64,000 nucleotides of DNA, from NCBI RefSeq assembly GCF_004117915.1, contig NZ_RSTD01000001.1, positions 62,001 through 126,000 of the forward strand, in the 5' to 3' direction. This DNA is from Companilactobacillus metriopterae. GTDB taxonomy: Bacteria > Bacillota > Bacilli > Lactobacillales > Lactobacillaceae. Below are positions 45,569 to 54,420 of this stretch, piece by piece. The translations under genes were made by a program, and so were the position numbers. Within the stretch, counting starts at the first letter, position 1; every line of letters begins with the position of its first letter. Below the pieces are notes generated by a model. That model made no database searches, was not told the origin of the DNA, and was given only the letters and a program-made list of their open reading frames with translations.

Positions 45569-46228
45569 ATGAATAACATATTTTTTGATTTAGATGGAAC
45601 AATTATTAATTCTGAAAAGGGAATCATGGGTGCTCTAAAGTATATGTACACAAAAACTGACGGTTTTGTGCCTCATGATGATGATACATTGCGAGCTTTC
45701 ATTGGACCAACTTTGTCAGAATCATTTAAAAAATATGATAATTTAGACTTTGACAATCCTCTTTCTCAAGAGAGATTTAAAGCTTTCAAAGAATACTATC
45801 AAGAAAAAGGAGTATTTGATTACTCTGTCTATGACGGTGTTTATGAAATGATGGAAAATTTGAAATCTCAAGATAAAGAAATTTTCATTGCGACATCCAA
45901 ACCAGAAGTGGAAGCTAAGAAAATTATTGATCAACTAGATATGAAAAAATATATTCGTCACGTATTTGGTGCAACGGACGATGAAAAGACACGTTCTCTA
46001 AAGGCTGATGTAATTTCATATGGTATGAGGAAAACATCTGTGGACCTTAATTCTGACAACTTAGTAATGGTTGGTGATCGATCAAGTGATATTATTGGTG
46101 CACATCAAAATGATCTAAAAGCTATAGGAGTTACATATGGTTTCGGAAATGCTGAAGAGTTGTCAGAAGCACATTCTGAGTGGATTGTTAATTCACCATT
46201 AGAAGTACCTGAAATATTTAAAAAATAA
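45569..46228 (+). CDS. HAD-family phosphatase (phosphoglycolate/PpaX-like)
   Basis: A 219-residue HAD hydrolase with all motifs: FFDLDGTIIN near the N-terminus, ATSKPE (motif II), a Lys in the KAD region and MVGDRSSDIIGA (motif IV). The cap domain is the small helical type of Gph/PpaX/YjjG relatives, so a small phosphate ester such as 2-phosphoglycolate or pyrophosphate is likely. ATG 45569 follows a GAGG; ATG 45560 is also possible. Confidence 0.88.
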   Translation: MNNIFFDLDGTIINSEKGIMGALKYMYTKTDGFVPHDDDTLRAFIGPTLSESFKKYDNLDFDNPLSQERFKAFKEYYQEKGVFDYSVYDGVYEMMENLKSQDKEIFIATSKPEVEAKKIIDQLDMKKYIRHVFGATDDEKTRSLKADVISYGMRKTSVDLNSDNLVMVGDRSSDIIGAHQNDLKAIGVTYGFGNAEELSEAHSEWIVNSPLEVPEIFKK

Positions 46229-46306
46229 CATTTCGTTTGAGCAGAATCTTTTATTTTAAAATAGCTTACTACTATAATTAATCTATTAAATAAAAGAAGA
46301 GGCATA

Positions 46307-46666
46307 ATGATTATGAAAATTAATATAAGTGAAGAAGCAAAAACAAAGTTAGCTAAATATGGAGATGACAAAAATATCCTTATTGACCTAGACGATGGCT
46401 TTGGTAAATTTTCAGGGACAGGTGATTGTGCACTTATTACAAAATTTAGAGTTATTATTGTCGATAAGAACGAAGATTTAACTGACTATCCTATTGAACT
46501 GGATAGTGATCTAGGTACTATATATTTCAAATCAACTGCTAGTGATTTTTTGAAATCTGATTTGAAATTAGAAGTAAATCTAAAAAATCAATTGCTTGTT
46601 TTGAAGAGTGATTTTGAAACATTAGATAACGCTGTAAATATTGTAGATATTGCAGCTGTTAAATAA
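46307..46666 (+). CDS. HesB/IscA-like protein lacking the usual cysteines
   Basis: A 119-residue protein with the fold outline of the Fe-S biosynthesis (IscA/HesB) family as seen in YqkB-like proteins of lactobacilli. It starts KINISEEAKTKL, like IscA, and has the beta-rich middle (DLGTIYFKSTASDFL). Only one Cys (GDCAL) remains, so it is unlikely to carry a cluster in the normal way. ATG 46307 and 46313 are both possible after AGAAGAGG. Confidence 0.75.
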   Translation: MIMKINISEEAKTKLAKYGDDKNILIDLDDGFGKFSGTGDCALITKFRVIIVDKNEDLTDYPIELDSDLGTIYFKSTASDFLKSDLKLEVNLKNQLLVLKSDFETLDNAVNIVDIAAVK

Positions 46667-46704
46667 AAAAAGCTAACTGAGAATTCTCAGTTAGCTTTTT
46701 TTTT
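46664..46704. terminator. Bidirectional terminator
   Basis: AAGCTAACTGA pairs with TCAGTTAGCTT around GAATTC, with long A and T tracts. Confidence 0.85.
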
Positions 46705-48076
46705 ATTGTTCATTGTCATCTAATGAAACAAGATTGTCTTCATCAATAATTGCCTTAGTATTAACTTTAACCTTAAACCAATTAACAAATCCATGATCAA
46801 AATCGATTACCTTAAGATCAAAGTTATCAATTTTAATTTCGTAATCCATATCCAAATCAGAATACTTTTCAATTAAGTAACCACCGATTGTGATGATGTC
46901 TGATTCTTGGAATTCAGGAATACTTGTCTTAAAGTATCTTTCAAAATCGTATAGCGTTGTTTTACCTGAAACGTTGTATGTACCGTCATCGTTTTTAATA
47001 ATGTATTCATCAGAAACATCATCAATTTCATCGTTGACGGTTCCAAATAACTCTTCATAGATATCTTTATCAGTAACAATACCACTTGTACCACCGTATT
47101 CATCAACAACGATAACAATTGGAGTTTGTTTTTGAATCATTTTTTCAAGAATATCTTGGATAGGCATAGTTTCTGGAACAGTATTAACTGATCTTAAAAT
47201 TCTACTGATACCAATGTCACCATCTACCTGATGTTGACGAACGATATCATATGAATAAATGTATCCTAAGATTTTATCTTTATCATTATCAGCCACAACA
47301 GGGAATCGAGAGAATCCTTGTTGTAGATAGTCTTTCAATACGTCATCTACTTTATCAGTGATATCAACGACATATAGACTAGTACGATCAACCATGATAT
47401 CTTTGGCAACTTTGTCGTTTAGTTCAAAGGCACGTTGCATGAAAAGAACATCATTTTGATCCATGTCACCATTCTGAATAGAAGATTTAGACAATCTCAA
47501 AATTTCAGATTGAGTATATGCTTCACTTTCTGGAGCATCAGGATTTAATCCGATCAAACGAATAATTCCACTAGCTGAAACATTTAATAGCCAAACAAAT
47601 GGGTATGATGCCAGATGGAACAATCTTAGTGGATTTACTACCCACATAAGTGTTCTCATCGGCATATCGATAGCCACATTCTTGGGAACAATTTCTGTTA
47701 AAACAACTTCTAGATATGTAAGTAAAAGAACACCAATGATAGATCCAACTACATGAAGTCCACCAGCGGAAGAAGATAAGTGAATAATTCCAAAGAGATC
47801 AACAAGTAGAAACTCAATGGTACTTTCACCAATCCAACCTAGGATAATACCACAGATACTAACTCCGACCTGTGTTGTTGAAAGATATTCGTTTAGATTA
47901 TCAATCATGTGTAAAGCACGTTCTAATTTTTTTGTAGAGCCACTAGTTGCAATGGCATCTTCTACTTGGCTATGGCGAGTTTGCACAAGTGCGAACTCAG
48001 CGGCTACGAAGAAGAATGCAAAAGCAAAGGTTATTAGAATGATTATTAGGTTGATGCTTATCGTCGAACTAGACAA
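46703..48076 (-). CDS. CNNM/HlyC-CorC family transporter
   Basis: A 457-residue membrane protein: a DUF21/CNNM domain with four helices (about residues 1-190), a CBS pair (about 215-335, with MVDRTSLYVVDI and QTPIVIVVDEYGGTSGIVT) and a C-terminal CorC_HlyC domain. Relatives (YhdP, MpfA) export Mg2+ or Co2+; ATP binding by CBS is probable. The start is TTG 48076, 10 bases after AAGGAG. Confidence 0.92.
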   Translation of the reverse strand: MSSSTISINLIIILITFAFAFFFVAAEFALVQTRHSQVEDAIATSGSTKKLERALHMIDNLNEYLSTTQVGVSICGIILGWIGESTIEFLLVDLFGIIHLSSSAGGLHVVGSIIGVLLLTYLEVVLTEIVPKNVAIDMPMRTLMWVVNPLRLFHLASYPFVWLLNVSASGIIRLIGLNPDAPESEAYTQSEILRLSKSSIQNGDMDQNDVLFMQRAFELNDKVAKDIMVDRTSLYVVDITDKVDDVLKDYLQQGFSRFPVVADNDKDKILGYIYSYDIVRQHQVDGDIGISRILRSVNTVPETMPIQDILEKMIQKQTPIVIVVDEYGGTSGIVTDKDIYEELFGTVNDEIDDVSDEYIIKNDDGTYNVSGKTTLYDFERYFKTSIPEFQESDIITIGGYLIEKYSDLDMDYEIKIDNFDLKVIDFDHGFVNWFKVKVNTKAIIDEDNLVSLDDNEQ

Positions 48077-48125
48077 TATTATAAATCTCCTTAATTGTGA
48101 TTATTTATGCATTATACACCAAATT

Positions 48126-48148
48126 AAAAACCGACAATGTCGGTTTTT
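48126..48148 (-). terminator. Terminator of the CAP-domain gene
   Basis: AAAAACCGACA pairs with TGTCGGTTTTT, a compact hairpin after the minus-strand stop. Confidence 0.8.
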
Positions 48149-48154
48149 ATAAAA

Positions 48155-49192
48155 TTATTTAGATTCTGAGAATGTCTTGAATGTATAGCTATAGCTAGGA
48201 TGTTCTTCAGAATTTAAATTATTAATAGTAACTTGATATTTTGAATGTGAGTCAATTGTAACATTATTTGGTGGTAAAAAGCTGATAACATCAGATGCAA
48301 AAACATATGATCTATCATTGATTGGTTTTACATTTCCAGAAGTTCCATCCGACAGATTAGTTACTGTAATTTCAGTATTATCTGTAACAATATTTCCGCT
48401 TTCTTTAGCAAAGCTGATTGACCAAGGAATATTTGTAGATCCGGTGGCATCTTCTAACTCTTCAAATGGAAATACACCACTATTGGGATATGTAACGATA
48501 TCTTTTTGTAAATCATTAAATGTATCAGCTACATTATTAACGAAGATGTTTTCGTATTGTCTTCCATTGTTAGCAATTGTGATACCAATACCAACACTGC
48601 TCAATTGTGGAGAAAGGAACCATGCGCGATGTCCTGTGTCTAGCCCATCAATGTTTGTATTATCAATTACCAGTTCCTTTATAGGTTCAGATAATGTTCT
48701 TGGATATCCAAAATATAGGTTACTGTTTCCAGTTGCATATACAGCTTGATTCCAATATTTATCATTAATATTATTTTGCTGTTGAGTGTTGGCTAAAAAG
48801 TGTTGACTTAAAAATGGATTGGACAAGCTAGCGGCCATGACAGAACTAGCTATCTGAGATTGGTTTGATGTGGTTTTATTTAAAGTGACAGCGTCAAGAC
48901 CACTTAATTTACGATAATAATTAATCCAATTTAAAGTTCCATTTATAGCGTTATCAGAAAGAATGCCAGGCTGAAAATTTTGCGATAACAACGGTGATGT
49001 TTGATATAGATTTGCTTTGTTATATGTTTTATTATCTAATGAATTATAGCTATTTTGAATATCGGCAATTTGGGTTTTTTCTTCGACGGTGTAAGAAGTA
49101 TCTTCAGCAAATACAGTTGATGTGTTAGAGATGTTTGCTCCAAAAGCCAAAACTATGATAAATGTCGTAATAACTCTACTGAATTTTTTCAT
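48155..49192 (-). CDS. Secreted CAP/SCP-domain protein
   Basis: A 345-residue exported protein: signal peptide at about 1-29 (ending VFA-E), a charged N-terminal stretch, and a CAP domain (about 85-235) with NWINYYRKLSGLDAV, SQHF and the conserved DTGHRAWFLSPQLSSVGIG. The C-terminal 100 residues form a beta-rich domain. There is no LPXTG motif or WxL domain. CAP proteins of lactobacilli are surface proteins of unclear role. ATG follows TGGAGA. Confidence 0.87.
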   Translation of the reverse strand: MKKFSRVITTFIIVLAFGANISNTSTVFAEDTSYTVEEKTQIADIQNSYNSLDNKTYNKANLYQTSPLLSQNFQPGILSDNAINGTLNWINYYRKLSGLDAVTLNKTTSNQSQIASSVMAASLSNPFLSQHFLANTQQQNNINDKYWNQAVYATGNSNLYFGYPRTLSEPIKELVIDNTNIDGLDTGHRAWFLSPQLSSVGIGITIANNGRQYENIFVNNVADTFNDLQKDIVTYPNSGVFPFEELEDATGSTNIPWSISFAKESGNIVTDNTEITVTNLSDGTSGNVKPINDRSYVFASDVISFLPPNNVTIDSHSKYQVTINNLNSEEHPSYSYTFKTFSESK

Positions 49193-49337
49193 CTATATTC
49201 TCCATTCTATAGATGTAATTATATCAAAAAATATAAAAAAATATGTAGCGTTGTGAAAAAGTTATTTACAATTTGTAGAACGTTATTATATAGTAAAAAA
49301 GAATAAATATATTTTTAATAAAGTAGGGGGATTCATT

Positions 49338-49985
49338 TTGGCAACATCATCAGAAGAGAAATTTATTAAACCAGGTGAAGCAGCAGAAAGTCTTGAAATA
49401 AGTGTTGCTACACTTAGAAAATATTCTTTAATTGTTGAAAAAGTTACAGATAATGGAAACTATTTCGAAAGAAACAGTCAAAGAAATCGTTTATATTCAA
49501 AGAAAAATATTTCAGACTTTAAGAAACTTATCAAAGAAAGTCACAAACCAAAGGTTAAGCTAGAAGACGCTGCCAAAAAAGTTTATGATGTTTCGGCAAA
49601 ACCTGAAAAGAAAGCAGTTAAGAAAACTACAACTGCCAAAAAATCAGCTGCAGCTGCTAAGCCTTCAAAAGAAACTACATCTGCTCCTAAGAAGAAATCA
49701 CCAACAGTCAAGGAGCTAAAGGCACAGATTGAAGAACTTCAAGCAGCAAATGAAAAGCTTCGAGAAGAAAATGACAATCTATCTATGATGTCAAATGATA
49801 AAAAAGCTGATGATGAAAAATATCAAAATTATATTGAAAAATTAAAAAATATTGAACGTCCTGAAAATTCAGAAGAAGATCCTAAAGACGCTGAACAGTC
49901 TAGAGTCAACCATCTCAAGACTTTAGTAAACATGCAAGTGAGCGAAGAAAAAAAGGGTCGCTGGTGGGACAGATTTCTTAAATAG
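49338..49985 (+). CDS. RacA-like DNA-binding coiled-coil protein
   Basis: A 215-residue protein. Residues 8-68 are a MerR-like winged helix (KPGEAAESLEISVATLRKYS, RLYSKKNISDF). Residues 85-122 are a Lys/Ala/Thr-rich disordered linker, 123-170 a coiled coil (VKELKAQIEELQAANEKLR), and the last ten residues end in GRWWDRFLK, an aromatic-basic tail that may bind membrane. This order (HTH, linker, coiled coil, end anchor) is that of RacA, the Bacillus chromosome anchor. The start is TTG 49338, 7 bases after AAGTAGGGGG. A role in chromosome or cell-pole organisation is inference. Confidence 0.75.
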   Translation: MATSSEEKFIKPGEAAESLEISVATLRKYSLIVEKVTDNGNYFERNSQRNRLYSKKNISDFKKLIKESHKPKVKLEDAAKKVYDVSAKPEKKAVKKTTTAKKSAAAAKPSKETTSAPKKKSPTVKELKAQIEELQAANEKLREENDNLSMMSNDKKADDEKYQNYIEKLKNIERPENSEEDPKDAEQSRVNHLKTLVNMQVSEEKKGRWWDRFLK

Positions 49986-49987
49986 TC

Positions 49988-50029
49988 CAAAAGCGTGAAC
50001 AATTATAATTGTTTGCGCTTTCTTTTTTT
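49988..50029 (+). terminator. Rho-independent terminator
   Basis: AAAGCG-AACAAT pairs with ATTGTT-CGCTTT and is followed by a T-run, separating the coiled-coil gene from the gluconate operon. Confidence 0.85.
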
Positions 50030-50076
50030 GTAAATGTATATAATAATAAGTCCTATAAGAACACGGAGGCGAACTA

Positions 50077-50982
50077 ATGGCTAAATTAGCAATGATTGGA
50101 TTAGGTAAAATGGGAATCAACCTTACAGAAAATCTGATTAGAAATAATAATGAAGTTGTAGCATTTGATCTAAATGAATCTTCAGTAGAAGAAGCGGGTC
50201 AGAAAGGTGCAATTACTGCTAAATCTTTAGAAGACGCAATTAGTAAGTTAGAAACTCCAAAGATAGTTTGGGTAATGTTACCAGCCGGAGCACCAACTAA
50301 CAATACTATTGAATCTTTAAGCAAGTTATTATCTAAAGACGATATTGTAATTGATGGTGGAAATTCATTTTATAAAGATTCATTAGAGCATAATAATATT
50401 TTGTCATCAAAGGATATCAATTTCTTTGATGTTGGAACATCTGGTGGAATGAGTGGTGCTAATCATGATGGGAACTTTATGATTGGTGGAGATAAAAAAG
50501 AAATTTTCGAGACTTATTTGAAACCTATTTTTGAAGGCATTGCTCAAAAAAATGGATATTTATATACAGGACCTGCTGGAAGTGGTCATTACTTAAAAAT
50601 GGTTCATAACGGTATTGAATACGGCATGATGCAGTCAATAGGTGAAGGATTCGAAATATTGGAAAAAAGCCAATTTGACTATGATAATGAAGCGGTTGCT
50701 AGAGTTTGGTCAAATGGATCTGTAGTTAGAAGTTGGTTAATGGAACTAGCTGAATCTGCATTTGCGAAAGATGGTAATCTAGATGACATTAAAGGAGTTA
50801 TGCACTCATCAGGTGAAGGACGTTGGACATTAGATGAATCTCTAAATCTACAAGTTGCTGCACCTGTTATAGCAATGTCATTGATTATGAGATATCGTTC
50901 TCAAGAAGATGATACATTCACTGGTAAAGTTGTTGCGGCATTGCGCAATGAATTCGGTGGTCATGAAGTTGATAAAAAATAG
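50077..50982 (+). CDS. gnd: 6-phosphogluconate dehydrogenase, decarboxylating, short form
   Basis: Oxidises 6-phosphogluconate to ribulose 5-phosphate plus CO2. The protein has 301 residues, the short GntZ/YqeC class rather than the 470-residue form. The Rossmann start is IGLGKMGINLTENL, the substrate motif DGGNSFYKDS and the catalytic GPAGSGHYLKMVHNGIEY. ATG follows CGGAGG. It is the first gene of the gluconate operon, with gntK 11 bases downstream; a TATAAT lies about 40 bases upstream. Confidence 0.94.
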   Translation: MAKLAMIGLGKMGINLTENLIRNNNEVVAFDLNESSVEEAGQKGAITAKSLEDAISKLETPKIVWVMLPAGAPTNNTIESLSKLLSKDDIVIDGGNSFYKDSLEHNNILSSKDINFFDVGTSGGMSGANHDGNFMIGGDKKEIFETYLKPIFEGIAQKNGYLYTGPAGSGHYLKMVHNGIEYGMMQSIGEGFEILEKSQFDYDNEAVARVWSNGSVVRSWLMELAESAFAKDGNLDDIKGVMHSSGEGRWTLDESLNLQVAAPVIAMSLIMRYRSQEDDTFTGKVVAALRNEFGGHEVDKK

Positions 50983-50993
50983 GAGATAGATTA

Positions 50994-52532
50994 ATGGAAT
51001 ATATCATAGGTGCTGACATAGGAACAACAAGTACAAAAGCAGTTTTATATGATATGAAAGGTAACGTTATTGCATATGCAAATAAGGGTTACCAGTTGTA
51101 TCAAGACGAACCGGGCATGGCTGAAGAAGATCCTGATGATATTTTTGAAGCGATAATCGATGTTTTATCTCAAGTTATGCGTAAGGGAAAAGTTAAACCA
51201 GACGAATTGAAGGGTGTATCCTTTAGTTCAGCAATGCACAGTTTGATACTGATGGACGAAAATGATGAACCACTAACACGTGCCATCACATGGGCAGATA
51301 ACAGAGCTGCAAAGTATAGCGATCAGCTAAAAGAGAATGGACTTGGCAAAGAAATTTATGCTAAAACAGGAACACCAATTCATCCTATGGCTCCGCTATC
51401 AAAAATACTTTGGATCAAAAATGAAAAACCTGAATTATTTTCTAAAACTAAGAAATTTATTGATTTAAAGACATATGTATTTTTCAAGTTATTCGGTGAA
51501 TATAACATGGAATATTCTATTGCATCAGCAACAGGAATGTTCAATATCTTTGAACTAAAATGGGAACCACAAGCTCTAGAAATGTTAGGTTTATCAGAAG
51601 ATAAATTACCTAACTTAGTTGAACCTACTGATAAAATTTCTGGAATTGATCCAAGTTATGGAAAGGTTACCGGAATCACAGCAGATGTTCCATTTATATA
51701 TGGAGCAAGTGATGGTGTTTTATCAAATCTAGGAGTTAACGCTATTGATCCAGGTGTTCTGGCGGTAACTATTGGTACCAGTGGGGCTGTCCGTGTAGTA
51801 GTTGATAAGCCGGTAGTTGATCCTAATGGTAACTTGTTCTGTTATGCACTTACAAAAGATAAGTGGGTTGTAGGTGGTCCAGTTAACAATGGTGGAATTG
51901 TCTTCCGATGGGTCCGTGATCAATTGTTTGCTCCTGAAAAAATTACTGCAGAACAAATGCAAATATCGAGTTATGATATCTTGACTCAAATAGCTGAAAA
52001 GATTCCAGCTGGATCAGATGGTCTATTATTCCATCCATATCTAGGTGGTGAACGTGCACCTATTTGGAATGCTTACGCAAGAGGATCATTCTTTGGCTTA
52101 ACTAGACAACATACTAGAGCTCACATGGTTCGTTCAGCTTTGGAAGGTATTGTCTACAATTTGTACATGGTTATGCTAATGATAGAAGGAGTTGCGGGCA
52201 AACCTAAGAGCATTCAGGCAACAGGTGGATTTGCTAGATCAGAATTGTGGCGCCAAATGTTAGCGGATATCTTTGAACAAGATGTTACAATCCCAGAGAG
52301 TTTTGAAAGTTCATGTCTAGGAGCTGCTGTATTAGGAATGTATTCATTGGGATATATTGACGATTTATCAGAAGTTAAGAACATGGTTGGTGTAACAAAT
52401 GTACATAAACCAAATTCTGAAAATTTTGAAGTTTATCGTGAATTGCTACCTATTTGGATCCGTTTATCAAAAGTTTTGGAACCTGAATATAAGAGTATTG
52501 CAGATTTTCAAAATAAATATATGAAAAATTAA
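50994..52532 (+). CDS. gntK: Gluconate kinase (FGGY family)
   Basis: ATP-dependent kinase making 6-phosphogluconate from gluconate. It has 512 residues. The FGGY blocks are IGADIGTTSTKAVLYD at the N-terminus, GVSFSSAMHS and the C-terminal ATGGFARSELWRQMLADIF. Sequence alone leaves xylulose kinase possible, but its place between a 6-phosphogluconate dehydrogenase and a GntP permease makes gluconate much more likely. RBS AGGAGA; 11 bases after gnd. Confidence 0.93.
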   Translation: MEYIIGADIGTTSTKAVLYDMKGNVIAYANKGYQLYQDEPGMAEEDPDDIFEAIIDVLSQVMRKGKVKPDELKGVSFSSAMHSLILMDENDEPLTRAITWADNRAAKYSDQLKENGLGKEIYAKTGTPIHPMAPLSKILWIKNEKPELFSKTKKFIDLKTYVFFKLFGEYNMEYSIASATGMFNIFELKWEPQALEMLGLSEDKLPNLVEPTDKISGIDPSYGKVTGITADVPFIYGASDGVLSNLGVNAIDPGVLAVTIGTSGAVRVVVDKPVVDPNGNLFCYALTKDKWVVGGPVNNGGIVFRWVRDQLFAPEKITAEQMQISSYDILTQIAEKIPAGSDGLLFHPYLGGERAPIWNAYARGSFFGLTRQHTRAHMVRSALEGIVYNLYMVMLMIEGVAGKPKSIQATGGFARSELWRQMLADIFEQDVTIPESFESSCLGAAVLGMYSLGYIDDLSEVKNMVGVTNVHKPNSENFEVYRELLPIWIRLSKVLEPEYKSIADFQNKYMKN

Positions 52533-52556
52533 CTCGTAAATATACGAGTTTTATTT
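52531..52556 (+). terminator. Weak hairpin after gntK
   Basis: AACTCGTA pairs with TACGAGTT and is followed by TTATTTT. It may partly terminate or stabilise the upstream mRNA before gntP. Confidence 0.6.
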
Positions 52557-52566
52557 TCAAAAGTTA

Positions 52567-52580
52567 AGTAAGCGATAACA
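52567..52580 (+). promoter_or_regulatory. CcpA cre-like site before gntP
   Basis: AGTAAGCGATAACA fits the cre consensus TGWAANCGNTNWCA at every defined position but the first. It lies 21 bases before the gntP start, so CcpA would repress gntP under good carbon supply. Confidence 0.55.
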
Positions 52581-52601
52581 TTATGAAGAGGGGACAAATT
52601 T

Positions 52602-53954
52602 ATGGATTTTTTAATTTTAGTTTTAGGTATTGCTCTACTGCTATTTTTAATAATAAAAGTTAAAATGAACACATTTGTATCACTTATTATTACCTCTATA
52701 CTAGTAGGTATAGGGCTAGGAATGCCTTTGGATAAGATTGCTACTAGTGTACAAGATGGTATTGGAAGTCAGTTAGGGGAACTTTCTATAGTCTTTGGTT
52801 TTGGCGCTATGTTAGGTCGTTTGGTTGCAGACGCAGGTGGTGCTTATCGTATAGCACATACCTTAATTGAAAAATTTGGTAAAAAGCGACTTCAATTGGC
52901 TATAGTTCTAGCATCATTTATTATTGGTATAGCACTATTCTTCGAAGTTGGTATGGTATTGTTGGTTCCAATCGTATTCGCAATTGCTATGGAAGCAGGT
53001 GTTTCAATTTTATACCTAGGAATACCTATGGCAGCTGCACTATCAGTAACCCACGGATTTTTGCCACCACATCCAGCACCAACTGCGATTAGTGCTGTTT
53101 TGGGAGCAAATCCAGGACATGTATTAGTACTTGGTATTATTGTGGCTATTCCTGCAGTTATTATTGCAGGACCTGTGTACACAAGATTTGCTAGAAGAAT
53201 TGTTCCAGAAGCATTTGAGCGTAAGGGAAATCTATCAGCACTTGGTCCACAAAAGGAATTTAAACTGGAAGATACACCAAGTTTTGGTATCAGTGTTTTA
53301 ACTTCATTATTCCCAGTTATTTTGATGGCTATTACAACAATTTATCAAATGGTCTTTAATGGAGGACACTTTCCAAAACACCCAACAATATTAGATTCTA
53401 TAATTGCATTTATAGGTACACCGGCAATTGCAATGACTATTTCATTGCTAGTCGCAATGTATACAATGGGTTGGGCACGTAGAATTAAGACACCTGAAAT
53501 CATGAGTACCGTTGAATCAGCGGTCAAATCAATTGCAATGCTACTACTAGTAATCGGTGGTGGTGGTGCATTTAAACAAGTTCTAATTGATGGTGGAGTT
53601 GGTAATTCAGTAATGCATCTATTCAGTAATGCAAACATTTCGCCACTTCTTTTAGGATGGTTGATAGCAGTGGTACTACGTATCGCACTAGGATCAGCAA
53701 CTGTAGCTTCTTTGACAGCAGCTGGACTGGTGTTACCATTGATGACTTCAGCAGGAGTTAATCCAGCCTTAATGGTTTTGGCAATCGGTGCTGGATCACT
53801 TGCAGCATCACATGTTAATGATGCAGGATTCTGGATGTTCAAAGAATACTTTGATCTATCAGTTAAAGAAACATTAGCAACATGGACGGTACTAGAAACA
53901 CTGATTTCAATTGTTGGTATAGTATGTGTTTTAATTTTAAGTATTTTTGTATAA
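52602..53954 (+). CDS. gntP: Gluconate:H+ symporter GntP
   Basis: Imports gluconate; 450 residues with 12-14 membrane segments, the standard GntP length. Typical blocks are GFGAMLGRLVADAGGAYRIA, THGFLPPHPAPTA and the C-terminal GSATVASLTAAGLVLPL and SHVNDAGFWMFKEYF. RBS AAGAGGGG. It ends the gnd-gntK-gntP set that feeds gluconate into the pentose phosphate or phosphoketolase path. No GntR-type regulator is adjacent. Confidence 0.95.
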   Translation: MDFLILVLGIALLLFLIIKVKMNTFVSLIITSILVGIGLGMPLDKIATSVQDGIGSQLGELSIVFGFGAMLGRLVADAGGAYRIAHTLIEKFGKKRLQLAIVLASFIIGIALFFEVGMVLLVPIVFAIAMEAGVSILYLGIPMAAALSVTHGFLPPHPAPTAISAVLGANPGHVLVLGIIVAIPAVIIAGPVYTRFARRIVPEAFERKGNLSALGPQKEFKLEDTPSFGISVLTSLFPVILMAITTIYQMVFNGGHFPKHPTILDSIIAFIGTPAIAMTISLLVAMYTMGWARRIKTPEIMSTVESAVKSIAMLLLVIGGGGAFKQVLIDGGVGNSVMHLFSNANISPLLLGWLIAVVLRIALGSATVASLTAAGLVLPLMTSAGVNPALMVLAIGAGSLAASHVNDAGFWMFKEYFDLSVKETLATWTVLETLISIVGIVCVLILSIFV

Positions 53955-53955
53955 A

Positions 53956-53988
53956 CAAAAAACAACCACATTAGTGGTTGTTTTTTAT
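53956..53988. terminator. Bidirectional terminator
   Basis: AAAACAACCAC and GTGGTTGTTTT flank an ATTA loop between gntP and the HxlR gene. Confidence 0.85.
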
Positions 53989-54359
53989 TTTGTCGGATCT
54001 AGTTGACCTTCTTCATCTATAAGTCTTATTTCTTCACCATTTTCACGGCGACGGTCAATATCGTTTTGTCCCCATAAGCAAAGTTCGTGCAAAATACTGT
54101 TCAAAGATTTACCATACTCTGTCAGTGAATATTCGACTCTTGCAGGTACTTCATTGTAAACTTTGCGATTTATAATATCTGAGTTTTCTAACTCTCGTAA
54201 TTGTTCAGTCAAAACTTTCTGAGTTATATTTGGAATTGCTTTGAGTAAATCGGCGTTGCGCATTGTTTTAGTTCTTAGGTGGCACAAGATGATTGTTTTC
54301 CATTTTCCACCAATAACATCAATAGCAGCTTCAACACCAATATTGTAAGTCTTAGACAT
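53985..54359 (-). CDS. HxlR-family transcriptional regulator
   Basis: A 124-residue winged-helix regulator. It shows the HxlR signature AAIDVIGGKWKTIILCHL, followed by ITQKVLTEQLRELENSDII and the YSLTEYGKSL wing. ATG 54359 follows TGGAGGTC; longer in-frame starts include the ribosome site. It lies 61 bases downstream of the broken MFS exporter gene on the same strand, probably as its regulator, and the two palindromes at 55663-55691 are candidate binding sites. Confidence 0.9.
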   Translation of the reverse strand: MSKTYNIGVEAAIDVIGGKWKTIILCHLRTKTMRNADLLKAIPNITQKVLTEQLRELENSDIINRKVYNEVPARVEYSLTEYGKSLNSILHELCLWGQNDIDRRRENGEEIRLIDEEGQLDPTK

Positions 54360-54420
54360 GCACCGACCTCCATTAATTAAGTAATAAAAGGCTAGCATTG
54401 ATATAATTTAAAAACAAGAA

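Noticed and set aside
53345-53971. Long antisense reading frame over gntP (208 codons)
   Set aside because: It is the reverse-strand shadow of a strongly conserved permease, with no ribosome site and unlikely composition.
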